64,000 bases of DNA from Protopterus annectens. Taxonomy: Eukaryota > Chordata > Ceratodontiformes > Protopteridae. The stretch spans positions 1,503,823,355-1,503,887,354 of the forward strand of contig NC_056744.1 of the NCBI RefSeq assembly GCF_019279795.1, read 5' to 3'. The first letter of the stretch is position 1; each line of letters opens with the position of its first letter. Under the pieces are notes generated by a model. It saw nothing but the letters and a program-made list of their open reading frames with translations, did no database searches and had not been told where the DNA came from. Shown piece by piece: positions 13,886 through 22,799 of the stretch. Both the position numbers and the translations under genes were made by a program.

Positions 13886-14190
13886 TCAGTCCCCACATCC
13901 TACCCACTCCCCATATATGAGGGTTCTTTTACTTTTCCCCAACTGAGTAATAGCAGTAATTACTCCATCTCTGTGAGATGGTGTTGGTGGTCTGTACCCA
14001 GTGGTTAAACTGGCTTTGGTCATTTCCCGTACCCTGGTCCTGACATGCAACTTACTGTTGATCCTGCGATGCATTTGTTCTACTCTCCTATTATAGCCAC
14101 CCACTACACTGATGTCTTGTGCCAGCCTCTGCAACAACTAGTCACAAAAGGCCATATCAGCTTTACTTGTCTCAAGGATTCACATCTTGT
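13886..14190 (-). pseudogene. Myb/SANT-like DNA-binding domain relic (Harbinger adaptor type)
   Basis: On the minus strand the frame reads LAQDISVVGGYNRRVEQMHR followed by basic residues. This is the pattern W/L-x2-I-A-x2-V-x4-G-x4-R-x3-Q-x4-R of the Myb/SANT domains in Harbinger/PIF adaptor proteins. Essentially the same pattern is seen in the better copy at 48.7 kb (IVKDVNAMGGHGRTYEQMCH). An in-frame TAG lies just upstream. By family knowledge the adaptor imports and targets the transposase; here only a fragment remains. Confidence 0.45.
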
Positions 14191-14303
14191 ATGCATAGAA
14201 ATACTAGCACCACCTCTGTCTGCTGTGTGGTGAAGTTTTCTAGCTATTGCTCTTCTTCATGTCCATATTAGAAAATTTACACCTGTTGGTTACATGTTTG
14301 AAC

Positions 14304-14306
<3 letters not shown>

Positions 14307-14368
<62 letters not shown>

Positions 14369-14380
14369 TGTGTGTGTGAG
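14307..14380. repeat. (TG)n microsatellite
   Basis: About 74 bases of TG with one interruption. The cysteine/valine and histidine/threonine open frames across it are by-products. Confidence 0.97.
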
Positions 14381-14389
14381 ACCGTCAAT

Positions 14390-16190
14390 ACCAACAGAAA
14401 ATTGCTTCTGTGTTATCCCCAGTGTCACAGCCCCATGGTACAGTGTAGTGCCTGAAGGCCTGTATGGCAGTGCACTCAGATACTGGCTATATTTTGATTC
14501 TCTAATTTTGCTCCCCATAATGCAGTCTCCAGCAAAGATGCTTACCAGAGTTTTCATCATTCAAAAAAAAAAAAAAAAAGACCTCATAGCTTCATTATTA
14601 TATTTAGGTGATTCAGCATGATTGTTTAAATCACCACTAGTCTATGCTAGAGAGCCAATTCACACTTATTCACAAACTGTAAGGTCACATAGGGTGTGCA
14701 CTCATGTGAAGCCCAGTCTCACTAATGTCACATTGTAATGAGCCACTGAATATATGCATTGTCCTAATGTTAATGGGAATCATGTGCCCTGTTGCCTACT
14801 GCTGCACATCATGAGGTGTCCACTGTGTGCAGTCATGTATCCTGACTATGGTTTTATTGCATGAAGTTGACTTTGTTAAAGGACATGACCCCAATAGGCA
14901 CCAACTTTGGCAGGGCTCCAACTTGACACACAGGGAAAGCAAAATCTCTACACCTGCTGCACAGGGACCTTTGTGATCAACTGTTGGTGTCTACAAGGGC
15001 TCCCTTTATAACTGGCACCAGTACTGTGGAAAATAGTGCAGGCACACATGTAAGGTGGCACCACCCAGACCATTTCCAACAGTAGAAGCAGCAGCTGTTA
15101 AGGAGATAGAGCTGCCTTTTTATTGTGAGCATTCTGTTTTTGCATTGTCAGCGTACAGTAGGCCTACCACCTGAAGTTGTAATTTCTGTCTTCAAGAAAT
15201 TAAATGCTTATTATTGTATTTTTAATGTTTAAAGTGCCACAGGAGATTAAAGAAAATAGGCTGGCCTTAGATGTAAGATGGGCTCTCTAAGCTACAGGGT
15301 AAATCTAACATATCTGTACTGCTGGTACTAATGCAATGTTTTCATACAACAAATAAATGAACAGTTGTATTTCTCTTTCTTTGTTGTATGTTTAGTTTTT
15401 CCAGGCCTGCCTCTCTGCTTTTCACAGGGTGATCTTCAATGCTCTGCAATCTAAAGGGTTTGCAGGTGGCCTCTGTTGCCATATCCTGGGCAAGATCTTC
15501 ATTTGGGAGTGGTACAGCCATGTACTCCTGGGACATCTGGCATGACTATGGGACATCTGGCATGAGTATGGGTGTCTGGTGAGCACAGAAGAGGACAGGC
15601 AGCTCAGTTCCCTACAATAGCACCCTGTAGCATTAATGGGTCACTGGAGAAAGATTCCACCTATGATGTCAGCAACAGAAGTGACTTATTATGTTTGGGT
15701 GCACCTCTGGTTTGGTTGACCTAACTTCCCTATTCCCCCATTATTCTGTTCTTCTTCCATTTCTGTTGCTAGCCATCCCCAGTTTTTAGTTCAGTTCCAA
15801 ATCCATCTCTCCAAACATTGACAGTTTATCTACATTATTGCCTCCCTTTTGTGTCACTGCCTTCATTGTCAGTATGTCTGCACTGTATGTTTTTGCTTGC
15901 TTGCTATCTTTCATATACTCTCCTTCCTACACATGCCTCCCCTTGCTGCCTTCACACTCCGCCCTCCTTCACAAAAAATAAAAACTTGTTCCCAAAAAAT
16001 AGATATACCATTCTTCCTCCACACCACTTTTGCTTCCTCTTTATCATGAGGTGTGGGTACTGTCATTATCATAGCTGCAGTGATTCATTATACAGCATTA
16101 TTTCCAGTATGACCATGCTATGCCAACACTCATGCACGCCTAATCCTCATTGGACTGCGTCACACTAACAATTGGGCTATTTTACCACAA
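14390..16190. other. No gene recognised; short local duplication
   Basis: No coding signal I can support. A roughly 20-base unit (gggacatctggcatgactat) is repeated almost perfectly around 15531-15575. A poly-A run lies at 14563-14578. Confidence 0.5.
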
Positions 16191-16234
16191 TACCATCGTG
16201 TTATGCTTCTTTCTGAATACCCCAATAAATCACT

Positions 16235-17311
16235 ACATGTCCAGACATTGCAGCAGCCATGTCGCTTCTCTGTCGGAGTGTAAGTAAGCCACATCAAAGA
16301 GACTGGAATTCGATAAAAAAGGTGATGAGGTATCTGAGAAGATATCCAAAGCTTGAGTTTAAAGTTGTCAGCAATTGGTGACTTAAACCTCCCAGGATAT
16401 GTGGACTCTGATTCGGCGGGTGACCTCAACACACACACATCTACAACTGGTTACTTGTTCAGACTGAGAAACATGGTTTACTATCACATGCTCGACATGA
16501 CATTGTTCGAATGTACAGATATCCGAACCAAATGTTCGGAAATCTGTACACCGAACAGTGTAAATGTCGAACCGAGCATTTCAGTGCAGTCGAACTTCAA
16601 AAATGTCGACTACACTGAAATGCTCCTACCCACCCAACATACTACAACTGTTTTTTGCAGGGGGGCTGCGCCCCCCCCACACCCCCTACTTATATACACA
16701 AATTCCGAGATCACACTACAGTGAGGGTAAGGGTACATTTCCCCGTCTCCACTATAGTAGAATCTGCACTGCAGTGTTCGAGCGGACAACAGCGGCCATT
16801 TGCTCTTGTCAGCTTCGGCATTCCAGTGTTCACCCTAACGGTTCCGCTGTCTGGTTTTGAAAATAGTTAGTTTGTCTAAAAGAGGAATGGACATGTGATA
16901 GTAAACTGGGAAACATTCCTAGATCTTGGTCCAGCAAAAAAACAGATCTCAGTGGCAATGTCTTCTGCAGAGGCAGAATATATCTCTGCTGCCTATGCCA
17001 GTCAAGAAGCAGTTTGGTTGCAGCAGTTACTTGAAGATCTTGGAGAACCAGTGTCCCAGCCTACTGTCTTATATAAGGACAATCAGGGAAGCATTAATCT
17101 TACAACCAGTGGGAAGATTAATGCAAGAACCAAGAATATTGATGTCAGACACCATAACATTCATGATTTGACTAACAAAAAGTGATTGTGCTTTCATATT
17201 GTGAAACTGATAAAGATTGCTGATGCTATGACAAAGCTACTCACAGTAAATAAGTTTGTAGATTTTAGATAAAAAATGGGGTTGACGTAAGTAGTAGTTG
17301 TTGAGTGGGGA
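16235..17311 (+). pseudogene. Ty1/copia pol relic: RT end and RNase H
   Basis: The reading starts with TCPDIAAAMSLLCRSVSK and HQRDWNSIKKVMRYLR, the region linking RT to RNase H in copia polyproteins. It continues with LPGYVDSDSAGD and STTGYLFRL, then after an insertion (16481-16901) with KKQISVAMSSAEAEYISAAY, ALW-like QLLEDLGEP, LYKDNQGSI and RTKNIDVRHHNI. These are the classic order and motifs of copia RNase H. The end reads IADAMTKLL and is followed by a purine-rich tract (ttgagtgggga) at about 17300-17310. Frameshifts and stops near 16374 and 17185 make it inactive. Gag, integrase and most of RT are absent upstream. Confidence 0.85.
16481..16901. mobile_element. MITE-like palindromic insertion inside copia RNase H
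   Basis: A 15-bp inverted repeat, gtttactatcacatg (16476-16490) and catgtgatagtaaac (16892-16906), brackets about 420 bp that interrupt the copia frame. If the flanking TA pairs (16479-16480, 16902-16903) are the target duplication, the terminal inverted repeat is ctatcacatg. Inside are two strong hairpins: gtacagat-ccgaac / gttcgg-atctgtac around 16515-16551, and gagcatttcagtgcagtcga / tcgactacactgaaatgctc at about 16576-16624. There is also a G-run/C-run palindrome (ggggggctgcgcccccc, near 16661-16677). It has no coding capacity. Family not identified. Confidence 0.6.
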
Positions 17312-17546
17312 TGTTAGATTATATATTACATATATGTGTATGTATGTGTATTATTTATATATATATCTGTGTGTGTGTGTGTGTGTGTGTGTATTATTTC
17401 ACTTATGTGTAATAATATGTTTAGCCACAAGATGGAAGTGTTTTCTGGTGGACACTTACGGTAATATGCCTGATGTAATTTCCTGTTTCTTGTGCAGTAT
17501 GTGTTTCATGACATTAAAAAATACATATGTACCTTGGTTTAGACCA
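17312..17546 (+). repeat. Probable copia 3' LTR
   Basis: Sequence starting with TG (tgttagatta) directly after the purine-rich tract, as expected for a copia 3' LTR. I end it tentatively at a CA near 17546. It contains a (TG)n run at about 17368-17392. No 5' LTR was found in the window, so the boundary is not confirmed by comparison. An alternative reading of the right edge is a hAT-like terminal sequence starting cagggg at 17545. Confidence 0.5.
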
Positions 17547-17835
17547 GGGGCGGCTCGTGGCATCGGACTGCCGGACTGCAGCCCCCTCAGCTAAAAAAAA
17601 GAAAATGTAAAAAAAAGTACCTTTTTGTGTGACAGTAGCAGATGTAGTATTTTTTTGGTTTAAATGCATCTCTCCGAGTCCGCGACTCGCAAGTACGCGC
17701 ATGCACACTTTATAGGTTCATAGGTTCATAGGTTCATACTAGGCTATCTGCCCTAGGGCATTTATAAGCCTAGCCAGAGTGTGTTTGGCTTTCGCCACCC
17801 ATTTTAAATTAATTTTGCTATGCCCTTTTTCGAGG

Positions 17836-20625
17836 TTAGTATACTGTGCCTCTGTCTAACAGTGACACAGAAGTGATACCCGGGGTAAACCTATGATCTC
17901 CCATCCACTCATCAAGACTCCTCTTGAAGAGAATCAATGAGGGACTCTGCCTAACCTGGACTGGGATTTTATTCCAGAGTGAAGGGAGCCTCTGGGTTAT
18001 GAATCTGTCCCTCCAGCATGTCCTATTTATTTCAGTGCTGAGGTTCAAGTCTCTCGAGCATGTAGCTCGATGGGATTTCGATTTTTTGAAGTGCAGCATG
18101 TCCTTTAATTCCGGGTTGGACATGGCCTTATACGTCAGGCACAGGTCACCTCTGAGCAGGCGTTATGCCACTGAGTAGAGCTGGAGTTTCTTTAACTGGG
18201 CAGCATATGGCATCTGTTTGAGCCCTTTGATCCTCTTGGTGAGGTACTTTTGGGGTCTTTCCAGTTGCTGCAGGTGTTTGGTAAGGTACATCCCAAAAGG
18301 TGCATTGTACTCGATTATGGGCCTGATGAGGGATGAGTAAAGAGGCACGATGACCTCCCCTAATCTAGATGTGAATCCCTTCATGATTAGGTGGGCTATA
18401 TAAAATGTTTTTCTAACCACTTTGGCCACGTGGTTGTCAAATGAGAGATTGCTGTCAACTTGGGTCCCCAAGGTCCCTAATTATTTCTTCTGTACTTAAT
18501 GGATTACCACCTATGTGGTAATTTGTGGGCACTTTGTTTTTGCCAAAGGGGATGACTATACACTTTTTGGCGTTTAGCTTGAGGCCATGGCTCTGGCACC
18601 AGTTGTCTGTTTCTATGAGGCCCTTTTGGAGGATGCTTGTGTTGGCTGGAGAGTTGATTATGGCGCCCAGTTTGCAGTCATCTGCGAACTTGGTCAGCCA
18701 CAGTCCTTCCGTGTTGGCCTGTACCTCCGAGAAATATATACCAAACAAGAGAGGTCCCAGGACTGAGCCTTGTGGGACGCCACTTGTAACTGGTTTGGAG
18801 TCTGACATGCCTCCAACAATTCTAACCATGTGGGTTCTGTCCTTGAGCCAGTTTGCCACCCATCTAGTGACATAGGGGTTTATATTTAAGCTGGTGAGCT
18901 TATCTATAATGCCCGAGTGGGGTATTGTATCGAAGGCTTTTGCGAGGTCCATATAGGCTGTGTGGACCACCTTCCCTTCGTCAATGGCCTTGGCGACTGT
19001 TTCAAAGAAGTCAACCAGGTTTAAGAGGCAGGATCTGCCCTTAACAAAGCCGAACTGGGTAGGATCCAGTGTCTGTAGGTCCCCAATATCTTTATTTATG
19101 AGGTCCATGATGATCCTTTCCATAGCTTTGCAGACCAAGCTAGTCAGGCTTATGAGGCGATAGTTTCCAGGGTCCGTTGAGGACTACCTTTGTGGAGAGG
19201 GACCACTGTTGCTCTACGCCACTCTTTGGGTACATATCCTGTAGTAAGGCTGAGATTGAACAGTAGTTTTATGTTTGGGTTTAGCTCTTCTTGGAGTTCA
19301 TGTAGGACGCAGCCTGGGACACCGTCTGGTCCCATTGATGCTGTGTTTTTTGCTTTGGAGAGGGCGGCTCCCACCTGAGCATCTGAGATGTCAGGGGGGC
19401 AGCACTCTGCTGGGATAGATATTTGCCCTTTCGGTGGGGAGGGGGGAGAAGTTTGCGCTGAACCTGTCAGCTAGGATGTTGGCAATGTCTGTGGGTTTGG
19501 TGTATTTTTTGTCATTTTGGACTAATTCTGAGCATATCTGGGAATTCCCACCCAGGTTCCTAACATAACTAAAGAAAGCCTTGTGATTATCCTTAGTGTC
19601 CTGTGCAATTTTTCTCTCGAAGCTGGCCTTTGACGATTTTATGAGTGCCCTTAGTTTTTTGCTAATACTGATCAGAGATGCCTTCCCTTTTTGGGATTTT
19701 GCTCTATCATGTAGTAGCGTCCTCCTTCTATTGTATAGTTTGTTTATGGCTGGGGTCCACCAGACAGGTTGTCTGCCTTTGGAGGATTGGGTCTTGGTTT
19801 TATTTGGGATTGCGTGCATTCCTGAAGGTGTTCATAGAATGCATTTATAAAGGATTCTGCGGTCTGGGCCGTATTTTCCACAGGCCCGGGGGCTTTGAAG
19901 GATTCCACCTCGGTTTTGAGGAGTGTGAAATTTGCTTTAGAGAAGTTTTTCACTGTGGTTTTCTGGGCAGGGGGTGGGGTCGGGATGTGACTATCCAGTG
20001 AGATCAGTTTATGGTCTGATATTACCAGTGAGGGATACACTTCTGGTCTGGAGCATAGAGTCCCCATGTTGGTGATGATCAGGTCCAGTATGTTTTCCCC
20101 TCTTGTGGGAGTGGTAACAAGTTGTTCCATAGCATTTGAGTTTATGAATTCTAGGAACCTTTGGGAAAGGGTGTTGGAGCTAGACTAATGCTCCCAGTCT
20201 ATGTTTGGGTAGTTGAAGTCGCCCAATATAATGGTGTTCGGAGAGACCTTCATATTTTCCAGTGTTCTCAGGAAGGTCGAGTGGGGTTCCTGGGTTTGGG
20301 AGGGTGGTCTGTAGCAGGCTATAAACTGGAAGGCAGTTTTACCCACTGTTAGTTGCACATGGATAGTCTCTGATGCTTCCTGCTTTGCCACCAACCTGGA
20401 GGTGTGGGTATCTTTGATGAATATCGATACTCCCCCTCCTTTTGTGGTTCGGTCCAAGTTTTGTGGCCGAAAAGCATGGTATGAGGTATAACCTGGTAGT
20501 GCTGGGGTGCTCTCGGGAGTCCTGAACCAGGTTTCTGTTACTGCACAGATATCGATGTCCTCCATGCTAAGGAGAGTTTCGAGTGCGTGCATCTTGAGGT
20601 TTAGACTTCTGGCGTTGAGTAGCAT
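17836..20625 (-). pseudogene. CR1 ORF2 (endonuclease-reverse transcriptase), broken
   Basis: Begins about 30 bases after the ORF1 stop with MLLNARSLNLKMHALE. The endonuclease includes ICAVTETWF and GDFNYPNIDW (about 20200). The reverse transcriptase includes SMGPDGVPG (about 19330), VCKAMERII (19130), FDTIPHSGI, SGVPQGSVLGPLLFG and KFADDCKLG (about 18690-18660). The C-terminus runs on to 17836 (GITSVSLLDRGTVY). Frames break near 20185, 19820, 19390, 19150, 18460 and 18163. The sequence is very close to copy c, including the same C-terminal end. Confidence 0.87.
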
Positions 20626-20654
20626 TACTCTTAGTTTCTCATCGCTTGTGATAC

Positions 20655-21629
20655 CTATGGAGGTGGGTTTGTCTTTTGAGCCTTGCCTAAAAAAGGCACT
20701 ATGGGGGTAGCAACAGCCTTTGCCAATATCCGAAAGCCCAGGGGTGACAGGTGCAAGCCGTCCCTAGCAAAGCATCGTGGCTTGTCGTGCATATCATCCC
20801 AAGCTGACAGGCATTGGATCCCCTTTGAATGACACCAATACTTAAGCCAATTGTTGAAATTGATCATCTTGTCTTCATATTGTGGCATCATTCTTGGTGA
20901 GGGTAAGATGCTACTCAAGGTCAGGGTCATACCAGCCTGGGCTACATGCTCAGAGAGCTCCTCTATGTCTCTTTTCATGTAGTCCAGGCAGGTACATCTC
21001 AGGTCATTCACACCAGCATGGACAATGACCGAGTCATATTTGTACTTGCCTTGGAGTGACCTGAGTGCTTGTGTTATGTGGCGGATCCTAGCACCAGACA
21101 GGCTGCTCACCGTGACCTTCTCCTTGTTCAGCCTGGTGAGTGGGACGTCAGTGTGCCTGACGATAGAGTCACCTATTACAAGTGTATCAGGTGTGTTGTT
21201 TAGCCTTAAGGGCTGTGACTGTTCGGCACACTGGCTTTGTGAGATATGTGTTGCATGTGTTTTGTTTTGGGGTAGCGGTTGCTTGGGTGTCTGCTTTGGA
21301 GGTCTCTGCTGCTTAGGCAGATCTTTATTTAGAGCCTCCGAGTATGTTTTTGTGTGATTATGTGTTTGGTTTGCTGTCGTGGTAGGTCTATGTGAGACTG
21401 GAATTGTAGTGAGTGTGGTTTCCTTCTCCTCCTGACTGGTTTTGCCAGTACTGAGTTGAGAGAGCTTAGCCTCCAGTTTGGCTATATGGTTGCATCTCTC
21501 ACATGTGTTGGAATTTGTTGGGAGGAGGAGAGGGTTGTCTGTGTACATGAGGCAGTTGTAACATTGCCTCAAGATTCCCATATCCACCAGCTGGACCGGA
21601 GAGGAGATTGACAACTGACCTTTGGACAT
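20655..21629 (-). CDS. CR1 ORF1: zinc-ribbon-like motif plus SGNH/GDSL esterase domain, intact
   Basis: An uninterrupted 324-codon ORF starting MSKGQL. Residues 23-46 show C-x2-C-x16-C-x2-C (C23, C26, C43, C46), a possible zinc-binding motif, followed by a short helical stretch and a Thr/Pro/Gln-rich linker (about 60-145). Residues 150-300 match the SGNH hydrolase order: VIGDSIV with the nucleophile S155, the oxyanion block HAGVNDL (G206, N208), and DGLHLSPLG with the catalytic D290 and H293. CR1 ORF1 proteins of vertebrates are known to carry such an esterase. Its substrate in retrotransposition is unclear, with membrane or lipid roles proposed. It overlaps no other ORF and is directly upstream of ORF2. 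All catalytic residues are present, so this copy may still encode a stable protein. Confidence 0.85.
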   Translation of the reverse strand: MSKGQLSISSPVQLVDMGILRQCYNCLMYTDNPLLLPTNSNTCERCNHIAKLEAKLSQLSTGKTSQEEKETTLTTIPVSHRPTTTANQTHNHTKTYSEALNKDLPKQQRPPKQTPKQPLPQNKTHATHISQSQCAEQSQPLRLNNTPDTLVIGDSIVRHTDVPLTRLNKEKVTVSSLSGARIRHITQALRSLQGKYKYDSVIVHAGVNDLRCTCLDYMKRDIEELSEHVAQAGMTLTLSSILPSPRMMPQYEDKMINFNNWLKYWCHSKGIQCLSAWDDMHDKPRCFARDGLHLSPLGFRILAKAVATPIVPFLGKAQKTNPPP

Positions 21630-21925
21630 GCTAGAATAATATTGGGAATTCCTTTATAATTGAAAACAAGGGCCAATGGGGAGTGAGGGTGTAGTGCTTT
21701 TAATTTTTAGTGCTGACTTATAATTGCTTTGGTGAGCAAGTGCCAGGTAACAAGTGCAATGTGTTACAGGTAACTTAAATGCAAAAACGACAAACAGTAA
21801 CTTTCTTTCAAGCGAAGCAAGGAAATAAGTACAGTAAGCAATGCAGATATCACTAGGGATCCACAGAAGCGCTGACAAGCTGCGCTTTAGGTGGAATTAG
21901 CGTTCCAGGGAAATAACAAGCATAC

Positions 21926-22790
21926 AAACAAAGCTAGATTCAGCAGGCCTGGATTTATTCTATGCTACAGCAAACAAGGTGTACCAATTTCAGTAAGATA
22001 CAGTTCAAATATTCAGGCACTATAAACCTTTAACCAGAAATTCCCAGCTCAGAAGGGCAGAGTCCAGCCTCTCCTCCCACAAGAGTGCAGACCACGAACC
22101 CTCTTAATGTAAAATAACTGGCCTGAAAGCCCAAGTGCTTAAACCAGAATTAATACACTTTTAGAATAACAGACACTGAGCCCTCAATCAGCAGTTCCCA
22201 ACTTAGAAGGATGAAAGCTACCTGTCCTGCCACCACAGTGCATGCCACAAACCTTCCTAATGTAGAACAACTGGTCTGAAGCCCAAGTGCTTAATCCAAA
22301 AGACTTAGAATGATAGCTACACTTTAACCAAGTTACTACCAAGCAGTAATAAATACAACTGAATACTTTAAATAATGCCTGGATTAGTGCTCAAGTTATA
22401 CAAACACAGCTAGATTCAGCAGGCCTGGATCTAGTCTATGCTACAGCAAACAAGGTGTACCAATTTCAATAAGAAGCAATTCAGATATGCATGCACTATA
22501 AGCCTTCAACCAGAAATTCCCAGCTCAAAATAACTGGCCTGAAAGCCCAAGTGCTTAAACCTGAATTAATACACTTTTAGAATAACAGACACTGAGCCCT
22601 CAATCAGCAGTTCCCAACTTAGAAGGATGTAAGCTACCTGTTCTGCCACTACAGTGCAGACCACAAACCCTCTCAATGTAAAACAACTGGTCTGAAGCCC
22701 AAGTGTTTAAACTAAAAGGCTTAGAATGAGTTACACCAAGCAGTAATAAATACAATTGAGAACTTTTAAGATGACGCAACAGCAAAATAA
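21926..22790. repeat. Diverged higher-order tandem repeat upstream of CR1 copy b
   Basis: A roughly 470-base unit starting agctagattcagcaggcctg occurs at about 21932 and again at about 22400. Within it, a subunit of roughly 160-170 bases is itself repeated: a ttcccagctcag...actggcctgaaagcccaagtgctta form (about 22040, partial at 22514) and a ttcccaacttag...actggtctgaagcccaagtg form (about 22195, 22610). Units differ by substitutions and small deletions. It sits 5' of the intact CR1 ORF1, so it could be a repeated 5' UTR/promoter, or an unrelated satellite. Confidence 0.7.
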
Positions 22791-22799
22791 AGTAGGAAG

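Larger units (their letters stand above)
17712..21660 (-). mobile_element. CR1-like LINE copy b, most complete copy
   Basis: Minus-strand element. The 3' tail (taggttca units on the plus strand, 17712-17735) is followed by the conserved 3' block, ORF2 (20625 to 17836) and a fully open ORF1 (21629 to 20655). Copies a and c are truncated, so this one shows the family's full coding layout: ORF1 with a Cys motif and an esterase, then ORF2 with endonuclease and RT. The 5' end is not defined; the tandem repeats at 21926-22790 lie just upstream and may or may not belong to it. Confidence 0.87.

Noticed and set aside
12102..15536. Host exon candidates in 12-15.5 kb
   Set aside because: Short frames without conserved motifs or convincing splice sites; one stretch is better explained as a Myb/SANT transposon relic.
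17545..17711. hAT-like terminus starting cagggg-cggctcg
   Set aside because: The start resembles some hAT ends, but no matching inverted end or 8-bp duplication was found, and it abuts the probable copia LTR end. Not enough to call.
18525..19163. Plus-strand open frames across CR1 copy b
   Set aside because: Antisense shadows of the conserved CR1 ORF2. The same shadows appear antisense to copies a and c.
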